Origin: Paracoccaceae bacterium
GTDB taxonomy: Bacteria; Pseudomonadota; Alphaproteobacteria; Rhodobacterales; Rhodobacteraceae
DNA length: 64,000 bases
NCBI GenBank assembly: GCA_018222585.1
Contig: JAAFAB010000004.1
Span: forward strand, 248,001-312,000
Reading direction: 5' to 3'
The notes beneath the pieces were generated by a model. The model saw nothing but the letters and a program-made list of their open reading frames with translations, was not told where the DNA came from and searched no databases. Every line of letters begins with the position of its first letter. The stretch's first letter is position 1. Of this stretch, positions 43,130 to 50,340 are shown piece after piece. Made by a program: the position numbers and the translations under genes.

Positions 43130-43230
43130 AATCCGCCACCACTTTTCAAGGGGTTACAGGGGAAGTGGACCATGGTTTGCGGGGGTTCGATGCCGCCGCC
43201 GGCCACTACTTTCGCAAGAACTCGCCCTAA

Positions 43231-43281
43231 TGTAGCCTAGTCGCTACACATCTTGACCCAATGTAGCGATAACGCTACAAG
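43231..43281 (+). promoter_or_regulatory. Two palindromic operators and promoter of the toxin-antitoxin operon
   Basis: TGTAGC-CTAGTC-GCTACA (43231-43248) and TGTAGC-GATAAC-GCTACA (43262-43279) are perfect inverted repeats with identical 6-bp arms, 31 bp apart centre to centre, about three helical turns. A promoter fits between and over them: TTGACC (43253-43258), 17-bp spacer, TACAAG (43276-43281). The downstream operator would cover the -10. The start codon lies six bases past the -10 with no Shine-Dalgarno, so the transcript may be leaderless. Confidence 0.75.
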
Positions 43282-43287
43282 CACCCC

Positions 43288-43539
43288 ATGAAGTCGATCA
43301 CCTACAAGCCCGCTGCCATCCGCGCCCTGCGCAAGATGCCCAGAACCGATGCCAAGCGGATCACCGGGAAGATCGAGCAATATGCCGAAGACCCCTCTTC
43401 GCTGGCGAACAACGTCAAGGCGCTGAAGGGCCGCGAGGGCATCCGGCTGCGGGTCGGTGACTGGCGGGTGATCATGAACGATCAGGGCGAGGTCCTGGAC
43501 GTGCTGGCAATTGGCCCCCGTGGCGGGGTCTACGACTGA
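43288..43539 (+). CDS. RelE/ParE-superfamily toxin
   Basis: An 83-residue toxin of a type II system. The sequence has the RelE-like plan: N-terminal KPAAIRALRKMPRTDAKRI helix, then the strand pair GREGIRLRVGDWRVIMND, ending LAIGPRGGVYD. Family members cut mRNA on the ribosome (RelE, HigB) or block gyrase (ParE). The basic residues and the RxxxGDWRVI segment favour a RelE-type RNase. It precedes its antitoxin by 11 bp, the toxin-first order of HigBA. It probably stabilises the prophage. Confidence 0.88.
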   Translation: MKSITYKPAAIRALRKMPRTDAKRITGKIEQYAEDPSSLANNVKALKGREGIRLRVGDWRVIMNDQGEVLDVLAIGPRGGVYD

Positions 43540-43550
43540 AGGAGGCGATG

Positions 43551-43880
43551 ATGAACGAGATGGTGACCATTTCCCGCGCAGAGTACGACCGCCTGCGCCA
43601 GGCGGCCGAGGATCTCTCTGACCTGCAGGCCTATGACCGAGCCGTGGAAGCCGGCGGCGAAAGCGTCCCGGCCGAATACGTGAACCGGATCCTGAACGGA
43701 GAGAATCCGGTGCGCGTCTATCGCGACTGGCGCGGCCTGACAGCTGCCGCCTTGGCCGAGGCCTCCGGGGTGAACCGTGTCCAGATCACCCAGCTCGAGA
43801 CCGGCAAGCGCGGCGGCACCGTGGAAACGATGAAGAAGCTCGCGGAGGCCTTGAGTGTCGCGGTCGATGACCTGATCTGA
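43551..43880 (+). CDS. HTH antitoxin (Xre type)
   Basis: A 109-residue DNA-binding antitoxin. Residues about 1-60 form a helical region with the start MNEMVTISRAEYDRLRQAAE, which would bind the toxin. The C-terminal Xre helix-turn-helix is LTAAALAEASGVNRVQITQLETGKR (about 63-87). GGAGG lies five bases before this ATG; an adjacent upstream ATG at 43548 is only two bases from it and less likely. The protein should repress the operon by binding the two palindromes upstream. Confidence 0.87.
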   Translation: MNEMVTISRAEYDRLRQAAEDLSDLQAYDRAVEAGGESVPAEYVNRILNGENPVRVYRDWRGLTAAALAEASGVNRVQITQLETGKRGGTVETMKKLAEALSVAVDDLI

Positions 43881-44224
43881 CGGGGCGGATCATCTGAGCA
43901 GGTGATCTGCGCAACGCCTGCCTGCAGGGTAGTCGGCGTCTGGAAGCCCGCTTCCTCGACTTTCGTGCCACGCGCAGCTTGCCGACAAGCACCGACACAA
44001 AGGGGCGGAGAACTGCCGTTCGCCGCGGTCGCGAAAGCACTTCGACCGCACCCCGGAAGCGGACATTCAGGCGAAAACCAAGGTCGGAGCCCGCTTGATC
44101 GACACCAGGGCGAAATGCTGAAATTCGCTGCGTCGGTCACAAACGGCAGCACAGTGCAGCAAAGGGACATCGCCAACGCTGAAGTTCACTTCTCGACCTA
44201 CAGAGAGTTCTGCTCTTGACTTCA
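43881..44224. other. Gap after the antitoxin gene, no gene seen
   Basis: The 344-bp gap has open frames on both strands, but without ribosome-binding sites and with Cys/Ser/Pro-rich translations that look non-coding. A hairpin GATCATCT-GAGC-AGGTGATC at 43890-43909 may terminate the toxin-antitoxin transcript. The stretch CTGCCGTTCGCCGC (near 44012-44025) recurs in reverse orientation near 46907, hinting that both gaps hold remnants of the same decayed sequence. Confidence 0.5.
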
Positions 44225-45298
44225 TCAAGCAGACATCTCCACCTCAGCTTCCTCTTGGATTATTTTCACAAAATCGATTGGGTCGTTGAAATAGTTTCTA
44301 TAGGCTGACCTCAGCTGCTTCGGGTTGCTCGCTCGAACATAAACAGCGTTCAGGCTTGAACCTGAAGTTTCCAGCTCAGTGGCTTTAGCAATCGCATCGC
44401 CCGAGTTTTTAAACGGAATCACTTCTAGTCCGGCACTTCCATCCGCGTTTTGAAAGACATTTAGGACGGTATGCTCTTGCAGCTTCTCCTCGTCTTCGAA
44501 CTGCTTTAGAGCAGATAGCCGCTGTAGAATTCCAAGCTCATCTTCAAGTCCCTGAAGCTGCTCTTGTAGTTCAGCAGTACTCACCTCCAAAAAGGCTTTA
44601 TCCAGGTGTTCGTGCTTGCGAGCGATGATCTCGCTGGCAATCGCAAAGAACTTACCTCGCTTCGACTGGTCCATTTCGAACTTTGTCCGCTCCCCGTCGA
44701 TTAAGTCCGATATTTCAACAGCCGTGGCCCATGCATGCTGGGCGCGCGTGCGGTATTGAATCTCTACCATCAGCCCATCCCAAGGCTTCTTGGTTTCAGC
44801 TCGATTGCTTCCACGTGGCAGGTGCCGATATACATCATGGATTCCGCGGTATCCCGTGAATTTTGGCGTTTCGATATAGTCGTATTTTTCGCGCGGGTAT
44901 CTCAATGTATGATTGACGTTTTTCATAACAGCCGCGGAATTAAGATACTCCCTAAAGTCATGCAGGTCAGCAAGGTTTTCAAAAATCATCCTGCATCCAG
45001 CAAAGTCGTGCATAGCGGAAACGTCTGCAATGAGAGGACTGCCCACATCATTTTTTCGTTTCAGCTTGTCAATCACCGTGTTACGGCGCTTCAGGCGCTG
45101 CGCAAATTCAACGCTGTATGGCTTGATAGCAATTTTTCGCTTCAGCCAGATCTGAAAAGTGTTAATGACATAACCGTGGGATGAGCGCCACTGATCGACA
45201 AGGTCAAAATCTGCGCTTGTCCCGCTTCCATCCGCGATACGCTTTCCTGCCTGCCTAACTTGGGACTTGCTTTCGGGAGGCGGGGACCAGATCGACAT
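44225..45298 (-). CDS. RelA/SpoT-domain alarmone synthetase (small, no HD domain)
   Basis: A 357-residue protein with the (p)ppGpp synthetase core but no HD hydrolase, TGS or ACT domains. Core motifs: SAMHDFAGCRMIFEN (about residues 95-109), FTGYRGIHDVYRHL (about 147-160), and VEIQYRTRAQHAWATAVE (about 178-195), which match the GTP- and ATP-binding blocks. The C-terminal part is coiled coil plus a small alpha/beta tail. Family members make pppGpp or ppApp, or pyrophosphorylate tRNA, and several are phage-defence toxins. The start at 45298 has GGAAAA upstream. The gene is AT-richer than the phage genes, so it is probably acquired cargo. Confidence 0.85.
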   Translation of the reverse strand: MSIWSPPPESKSQVRQAGKRIADGSGTSADFDLVDQWRSSHGYVINTFQIWLKRKIAIKPYSVEFAQRLKRRNTVIDKLKRKNDVGSPLIADVSAMHDFAGCRMIFENLADLHDFREYLNSAAVMKNVNHTLRYPREKYDYIETPKFTGYRGIHDVYRHLPRGSNRAETKKPWDGLMVEIQYRTRAQHAWATAVEISDLIDGERTKFEMDQSKRGKFFAIASEIIARKHEHLDKAFLEVSTAELQEQLQGLEDELGILQRLSALKQFEDEEKLQEHTVLNVFQNADGSAGLEVIPFKNSGDAIAKATELETSGSSLNAVYVRASNPKQLRSAYRNYFNDPIDFVKIIQEEAEVEMSA

Positions 45299-45765
45299 GT
45301 GTTTTTCCAGAATTTGTTCTTGTTGCGGCCAACTTACTAGCGAAGCGCGCACATGTCACCGGGGATTCCGTTGACGCCGTACTGGGCCCGGCGCAAATCT
45401 AATTGAACGGCGTCGATGTGATTAGAAGTGAACTGTTGAACACAGTGTACAGCGGTTACTTCTTGAGTGATAGCGATCTGCTGAGCCTAGCGAGAGGGTC
45501 TACTTCGGGCTAGGATCGGTCATCCCCCGCGCCCGCAACGAATGGCCCGTTCGGGCCGTCTCTGCCGGGTAGGTCAAATCACTTAGCCGTCCAGCACGCC
45601 GCGCCGCCGTAGGTCCCGTCAGAGCCCATCCTTGACGAAGGCTGCGTCGTGGACCAACGTCTGCTAGGCCGATAGAGGTATAACGTCTGGCGCAACGCTT
45701 TTTGATTGTCAGCTGAGATGGTTAATACCGAGCTGCGTTTCATCAGCCGCATAAGGAAAAATTAG
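45299..45765. other. Divergent gap between alarmone synthetase and HEPN-like genes
   Basis: These 467 bp hold the promoters of two divergent genes. No tight palindrome stands out. The centre (about 45480-45600) is GC-rich, with a CCCGTTCGGGC hairpin and GGCTAGGATCGG-like segments, resembling decayed chromosomal sequence. There is no open frame with a ribosome-binding site. Confidence 0.5.
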
Positions 45766-46758
45766 GTGTTGGTATTTCTTGCCCATGCGATTGAGCAACT
45801 TGACCTTGCTGCTGAGCATATTTCAAAGGGTGATCCGAACAACGCACGATTTGGGCTCATGTTAACAGACAATGTTCTGGAGCTTGTGTTACATCAAATG
45901 GCAAAGGACGAACAGCGTGAGCGAACTAACTTCTTGAACCGCGAGAAGACCTACGCCGACGAGTCGGACTTGAGAGCCGCACTTGGCAGGCATTTTGATG
46001 CCAAAGTCTCATTTTTCAGATCACACAACAAACTGAGTGCCGAAGAAGCAGAAAGTATCACAATCTGCCATAGCTATCGTAACGAGGTCTACCATATCGG
46101 CTTGCACCATCAGGACATCCTACCTGCTCTTGCGCGTTTCTACTTTTATTTGGCTTGCGGCGTTCTTGGCCGCTATAAAGCCAATACGATGAGCTATAGC
46201 CCTTCTATGGTGTTGCCAGAGCGAGCCCTGAAATACCTAGGATCAAAAGCAATTGGTTTTCATGTATTTGACGAGTACCAAAGTGTTTGCCTGACGCTCC
46301 AAGAAGGCATCTCATTTGAATCCTGCAATCTGGTTTCGTCACTGGCGGATCATATGACCGAAATCATAGAACAGCAGGACATTGGTGTTGGGATGATCGC
46401 CACGGCTGGACCGAGACAGATGACACGTGATGAAGCTATCGTTGAAAGCCAAGCATGGCGGTTGGCGTTCAAGGAAGAAGGTAAGAAGTTTGCGACGGGA
46501 AAATGGTCCGGTGGCAGCGTGCTTGATTTTGTCAACTGGATTGGCGCAAACTACCCCTTCAAAAACAGGCGTGACCCTATTCCATCATGGCAAAAGCGCG
46601 AGCAATCTTTGCGCTTGGAAAAGAACCCGCACAAGGCGCTCAAGAAATACAAAGACTTCATGACGCAAACTGAAAATATCCGGGATGTCATCGAAGAAAG
46701 TCACTTGCAGGTCGAGATGTACATTGATGAACAGATCGACAGAATGCGCGGCAAGTAA
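45766..46758 (+). CDS. Unrecognised protein with an RNxxxH (HEPN-like) motif
   Basis: A 330-residue, largely helical protein. The N-terminal 130 residues show the plan of a HEPN domain: an amphipathic helix (residues 3-20), a helix with DNVLELVLHQM, and CHSYRNEVYHIGLHH with R105-N106-xxx-H110, the R-x4-H signature of HEPN RNases. The C-terminal half is charged and has no motif I know. Start: GTG at 45766, with AAGGA eight bases upstream. AT-rich like its neighbour. HEPN proteins are common toxins and abortive-infection effectors, so a defence role is possible; the family assignment rests on one motif and the helix pattern. Confidence 0.65.
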   Translation: MLVFLAHAIEQLDLAAEHISKGDPNNARFGLMLTDNVLELVLHQMAKDEQRERTNFLNREKTYADESDLRAALGRHFDAKVSFFRSHNKLSAEEAESITICHSYRNEVYHIGLHHQDILPALARFYFYLACGVLGRYKANTMSYSPSMVLPERALKYLGSKAIGFHVFDEYQSVCLTLQEGISFESCNLVSSLADHMTEIIEQQDIGVGMIATAGPRQMTRDEAIVESQAWRLAFKEEGKKFATGKWSGGSVLDFVNWIGANYPFKNRRDPIPSWQKREQSLRLEKNPHKALKKYKDFMTQTENIRDVIEESHLQVEMYIDEQIDRMRGK

Positions 46759-47118
46759 TTCGGAGCAGCGACAACCCAAAACCCGTTTAACATCATCGGT
46801 CAGCTTTGGCGGCAAAAAAATAATGAGCTGACATCAAGATCGAATTGTCTAAGGTCAGCTTCGTCCCGCACTGGGGACCTTCGGGCCCCGCCAGGGTTCG
46901 CAAGTGCGGCGAACGGCAGCTTTGACGGGCTGCGATGCGGCATTCTGATCCAAGGCCGAAGGTCGGCTCTGGGCCGGAAACGCGGGAAGCCAAGGCGCCA
47001 CAACTTCAGCCAAGGCAGCGTCCTGCTCGCACCAGACGCCGATGTGGCTCATTGCTGCGGTCTATTTTGGCGACCATAGGAGGCCGGCAGCTCCAGCCAC
47101 CGACCTCGCTACCGCCAC
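46759..47118. other. Gap between HEPN-like and methylase genes, no gene seen
   Basis: The 360-bp gap lies between two convergent stops. It contains AT-rich flank, then GC-rich sequence including GCGGCGAACGGCAG (near 46907-46920), the reverse complement of a segment at about 44012. Open frames through it have no ribosome-binding site. A hairpin GGGGACCTTCGGGCCCC at about 46873-46889 may serve as a terminator. Confidence 0.5.
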
Positions 47119-47934
47119 CTACAGCAACCCGACCCGAGTCTCGCGGTTCGATACGATCAGCTCTTCCGCCTCCGATGCCCCGCTCTTAGCGACAGTGTAC
47201 TTCAGCCGCACCGGCTCGATCTGGAAGCCGGCGAACATGTCGCGGATCTCCGGCCGGTCGTTGATCGACAGGATAAACGCGCCCTTGATGCCGGCCAGCA
47301 GCTCGGCCATCTCGGCGAACTGATCCCGGGCGAACAGCCCCTTGCCGTAGTCGTTTTCCCCGCCCCAGTACGGCGGATCGAGGTAGAACAGCGCCTGCGG
47401 GCTGTCGTAGCGTTGCAGGACCTCCTTCCAGTCCAGGTTCTCGAAGATCACCCCGTCGAGGCGCTCGTGCGCGGCCTCCAGGAGCGGCTCCAGACGCGCC
47501 AGGCTGAACCGCCCTCCCCTGTCGCTCGACACCCCGAAGACGCCGCCGACCTGGCCACCGAAGGCGAGCCGCTGGAGGTACAGAAACCGGGCCGCCCTCT
47601 CCAAGTCCGTCAGCCCGCCCGGGTCCTGGGCGCGCAGGCGCTCGAACTCGCGGCGCGAGGTGATCTGGAAGCGCATGACATCCATGAGCTGCGGATAGTG
47701 CCGCTGCAGGATCCGAAAGAGGTTGGTGATTTCGCCGTTCAGATCGTTGGCGACCTCGCACCTGGGGCGCCAGCTGCGCCGCAGGAAGACGCCACCCATG
47801 CCGACGAACGGCTCGGCATAGGTGGCGTGAGGAATGGCCTCGATCCGGTCGATGATCTTCCGGTGCAGGGCTTTCTTGCCACCAAGCCAGGGCGCCACGG
47901 GGGCCGCCGGTGCGACCTTTGTCGTTGTGTTCAT
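47119..47934 (-). CDS. dam: Dam-like DNA adenine methyltransferase (D12 class)
   Basis: A 271-residue N6-adenine methyltransferase of the phage D12/Dam type. PWLGGKKALHRKI (residues 15-27) and FVGMGGVF (43-50) make up the AdoMet site, and the catalytic motif is YLDPPYWG (184-191, DPPY). The C-terminus has the NDRPEIRDMF region typical of Dam. Phages use such enzymes to protect their DNA from host restriction or to regulate genes. No matching restriction gene is adjacent, so it is an orphan methylase. The specificity (GATC or other) is not predictable. Confidence 0.92.
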   Translation of the reverse strand: MNTTTKVAPAAPVAPWLGGKKALHRKIIDRIEAIPHATYAEPFVGMGGVFLRRSWRPRCEVANDLNGEITNLFRILQRHYPQLMDVMRFQITSRREFERLRAQDPGGLTDLERAARFLYLQRLAFGGQVGGVFGVSSDRGGRFSLARLEPLLEAAHERLDGVIFENLDWKEVLQRYDSPQALFYLDPPYWGGENDYGKGLFARDQFAEMAELLAGIKGAFILSINDRPEIRDMFAGFQIEPVRLKYTVAKSGASEAEELIVSNRETRVGLL

Positions 47935-48140
47935 GATTGGTTCCAGTCACAACCGCCCCACTCTCGCGAGAGTACGGGCGGCGATTCTGGAGTGATCTCG
48001 TCGGCGCAGCTGGTCTGCAAACTGGGCTGCGTGGTGGCGGTGTTGGCGCACCGCTGCCCCCGGTTCCGGGGGCCAGATCCTCCGGCCGGCACGGCGCGGA
48101 GGTAAGGACGGAGTGGATCTCCGTCATGGGCAGCGTGACC

Positions 48141-48392
48141 TCAGCGGCCGCTGCCGCGGCCAGGACATTCCGCCTCCCAGGTCGCATTGGTCTTCAGGTC
48201 CCGCCGCAGGTTCCAGGGCGCATTCGCCGCCCTCCAGTCGATCTCGGTCTGGCTGAAGATCCGCATCTCTTCCACGTCGCAGAAGGCCGGACCGGGCGGC
48301 GGGGCTGCCGGCGCCGGGTCACTCCGCAGGCAGGAGCCAGCGGTCAGGCACAGAACGGCCGAGATCGGAATCGGGAATGCTGTCCACCGCAT
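48141..48392 (-). CDS. Rz1-like outer-membrane spanin lipoprotein
   Basis: An 83-residue small exported protein. The signal sequence MRWTAFPIPISAVLCLTAGSC ends in a lipobox-like LTAGSC (Cys21, with Ala in place of Leu at -3), followed by the proline-rich SDPAPAAPPPGPA typical of Rz1. The gene starts inside the Rz-like frame in a different phase (74-bp overlap), the nested arrangement of lambda Rz/Rz1. It would complete the spanin bridge that fuses the membranes during lysis. Confidence 0.65.
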   Translation of the reverse strand: MRWTAFPIPISAVLCLTAGSCLRSDPAPAAPPPGPAFCDVEEMRIFSQTEIDWRAANAPWNLRRDLKTNATWEAECPGRGSGR

Positions 48393-48576
48393 CGTCGCGC
48401 TCCTTGTCGAGGTGAAGATCCGCCACCCGGCCGTTGCAGCCGGTCAGCATCGTGTCGAGGATCTGCGCCCGCGCCTGCAGGCGGTCGACCTCGGCCGAGA
48501 GGTGCCAGGCCAGCCCGGCGGCGCCGAGGACCGCCGCCACCGCGCCGCCGGCGAGGTATGGCGCCAGGAAGCGCAT
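48319..48576 (-). CDS. Rz-like inner-membrane spanin
   Basis: An 85-residue protein with an N-terminal transmembrane helix (LAGGAVAAVLGAAGLAWHL) and a periplasmic coiled coil (SAEVDRLQARAQILDTML), the features of an i-spanin. Its ATG overlaps the lysozyme stop (TGATG at 48578-48574), so it is translationally coupled. The Rz1-like gene starts within it. Shorter than lambda Rz. Confidence 0.7.
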   Translation of the reverse strand: MRFLAPYLAGGAVAAVLGAAGLAWHLSAEVDRLQARAQILDTMLTGCNGRVADLHLDKERDDAVDSIPDSDLGRSVPDRWLLPAE

Positions 48577-49316
48577 CACGCTCCCAGCCCCTCAAGGCAG
48601 AGCGCCCGCTCGGCCGCGCGGCGGCGGGTCAGCCCGCGCACCGGCTGCAGCACGCCCTTCACCCTGGCCTTGTTCCACATCATCAGCGCCTCGCAGGCGC
48701 CGGCGAGATCACCGGCCATGGCGCGGCGCGACATCGAGGAGCCGCAGAAGGCCCCGGCGCCGATGTTGTAGGCCGCCGAGACGAAGGCGGCGCGCGTCTG
48801 GTCCGGCAGCTCGGCCGGCAGGCAGGGGCGGATCCGGGCTTCGAAGGCGACGACCTCGGCCAGGAAGATCTCTCGGCACTCCTCGGCCGTCGCGGTGTCG
48901 CCGAGGCGCACGCCCTCTGTGTGCCCGGTGCAGATCGTCGGGATGCCGGCGATGTCGATATAGGCCTTCAGCCGGGTGTCCTCCCAGGGCTCGATGAAGG
49001 CGACGGCCAGGATCACCGCTGCAGCTGCGCCGGCGGCGCTGCGGCCGAACCAGCTGCGCGGCAGGCCGATGCCGCCGTCCTCCTCGACCAGGAAGGCCTC
49101 GACCTTCTCCTGGAACAGGATCCGCGCCGGGATCGCCAGCACTGCCAGCAGGCCCGCGAGCAGCGCGAAGACCGGCGCCGGCAGGCCCAGCATCGAGGCA
49201 TCGAGCAGCATCAGCGCCACCGAGGCGAAGATCAGCGCCGCCGAGGCCAGCATCAGCCAGATCGACCAGGCATAGCGCAACACGCTGCGCCAGTTGGAAA
49301 GAAGCCGTGGTTTCAT
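48576..49316 (-). CDS. Holin-like domain fused to a SAR endolysin (GH24 lysozyme)
   Basis: A 246-residue protein. Residues 1-70 hold two transmembrane helices (about 14-38 and 47-68) resembling a small holin. After a hydrophilic linker (VEAFLVEEDGG) comes an Ala/Gly-rich helix (about 93-109) typical of a signal-arrest-release anchor. The T4-type lysozyme domain follows: catalytic triad E112-x8-D121-x5-T127 in EDTRLKAYIDIAGIPT, then GHTEGVRLGD. The start has GGAGGTG upstream. An internal GGAGG precedes codon 83 (ATC), possibly a relic or alternative start of the lysozyme. Normally these are two genes. Confidence 0.82.
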   Translation of the reverse strand: MKPRLLSNWRSVLRYAWSIWLMLASAALIFASVALMLLDASMLGLPAPVFALLAGLLAVLAIPARILFQEKVEAFLVEEDGGIGLPRSWFGRSAAGAAAAVILAVAFIEPWEDTRLKAYIDIAGIPTICTGHTEGVRLGDTATAEECREIFLAEVVAFEARIRPCLPAELPDQTRAAFVSAAYNIGAGAFCGSSMSRRAMAGDLAGACEALMMWNKARVKGVLQPVRGLTRRRAAERALCLEGLGA

Positions 49317-49416
49317 GTTCACCTCCGAGGAAAGAAAAAGGCCCCGCGCGATGCACGGGGCCGGTGACACGAATGTCCGTCTTGAACATCCGCGAGGGGC
49401 GCGCCAGAAGGCGGCC

Positions 49417-49626
49417 ATGAGCACGAATTACTGCAAGATCGACCGCGAGGCCGGCACCTTCACCCTGCAGCTGGCGACCTGGCACAACATCTATCCGCTG
49501 GAGACGCTGGACAGCTGGCTGACCTTCTACCGAGAGCAGCGCCGGCTTTTCCCGAAGTCCCGTGACACCTACGATGAGACCATCGCGCTGCTGGAACAGG
49601 CCGCGGCAGAGCACGACGCGGGCTGA
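49417..49626 (+). CDS. Small protein family, tandem paralogue 1
   Basis: A 69-residue protein on the strand opposite to the phage late genes. The core YPLETLDSWLTFYREQRRLF-PKSRD is shared with two following genes (32 of 69 and 31 of 69 residues identical by hand alignment). AGAAGG lies five bases before the ATG. The protein has beta-like N-terminal strands and a charged C-terminal helix, no membrane segment and no motif I know. Opposite orientation and separate spacing suggest a moron-type gene expressed from the prophage. Confidence 0.72.
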   Translation: MSTNYCKIDREAGTFTLQLATWHNIYPLETLDSWLTFYREQRRLFPKSRDTYDETIALLEQAAAEHDAG

Positions 49627-49721
49627 AAATCTGGGCGTTACGCGCTGACGTGCCTGAAGGCATAGACCGCCCCCTTCAGAAACTCTGGACTTGATCTTGG
49701 TGCGACTTAATTCGCCCAGTC

Positions 49722-49991
49722 ATGACAATAGAGAAGATCGAGATTGACCCCGCCGCCGCGACGCTAACGCTTCACTTCGAGGAGCATTGCCGCTCTTACC
49801 CTTTGGCTGACCTGCAAGACTGGCTGACCTTTCACAGGGAGCAGCGAGACCTCTTCCCGAAGTACCGCGCCAGGCATGAAGAGATCATCACTGCGCTTGA
49901 GACGGTCCTCGCCGAGCACACCGCCAATTTACTTGGTCTTGGTGGCCCCGAAACATGCGCCGACCCGAGTCGAAAGCCTGACGCTGGTTAG
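49722..49991 (+). CDS. Small protein family, tandem paralogue 2
   Basis: An 89-residue member of the same family. It has the same core (YPLADLQDWLTFHREQRDLF then PKYR) and ends the shared region at LAEHTAN, but carries about 20 extra residues at the C-terminus (GLGGPETCADPSRKPDAG), probably a read-on after loss of the original stop. It is 95 bp after the first copy. No strong Shine-Dalgarno is visible. Function unknown. Confidence 0.65.
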   Translation: MTIEKIEIDPAAATLTLHFEEHCRSYPLADLQDWLTFHREQRDLFPKYRARHEEIITALETVLAEHTANLLGLGGPETCADPSRKPDAG

Positions 49992-50130
49992 GGCGCCGGG
50001 TTCAGCACCTATGTGGTCGCTTGAGGTGTCCGATCGGTCGCTCCTAGGCTCAAAGAAGCGTAAGCAGCATCTAGACACTGAACGTGGAGAGCGCGACAGT
50101 CCGGCTGGGACAAAGTAGTTGATTCAGCCA

Positions 50131-50340
50131 ATGACTATTCAAAGTTACACGCTAGATCGTGAAACGGGTGTGTGCTCGGTGGAAATCGCAGCGCACGTGG
50201 TGGAATATCCGTTAGCAGAGCTTGAGGGTTGGATTTGTTTCTATGACAGGCAGCGCGAGCGCTTTCCCAAATCAAGAGACAAATATGACGTCGTCATCAA
50301 CCTTCTTGAGAGCGCCCTTGCCGAGCGTGATTTGAACTAG
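50131..50340 (+). CDS. Small protein family, tandem paralogue 3
   Basis: A 69-residue third copy, the same length as the first. Core YPLAELEGWICFYDRQRERF then PKSRDKYD. It is more AT-rich than the first copy. An upstream TTG in frame at 50119 is possible, but the ATG at 50131 gives the family length and start MTIQ. Its stop shares CTAG with the stop of the convergent membrane protein gene. The gap between copies 2 and 3 (49992-50130) has no gene. Confidence 0.7.
   Translation: MTIQSYTLDRETGVCSVEIAAHVVEYPLAELEGWICFYDRQRERFPKSRDKYDVVINLLESALAERDLN

Noticed and set aside
43902-44219. A 105-codon frame after the antitoxin gene
   Set aside because: Starts on GTG without a ribosome-binding site; translation is Cys/Pro/Arg-rich and the region resembles decayed non-coding sequence.
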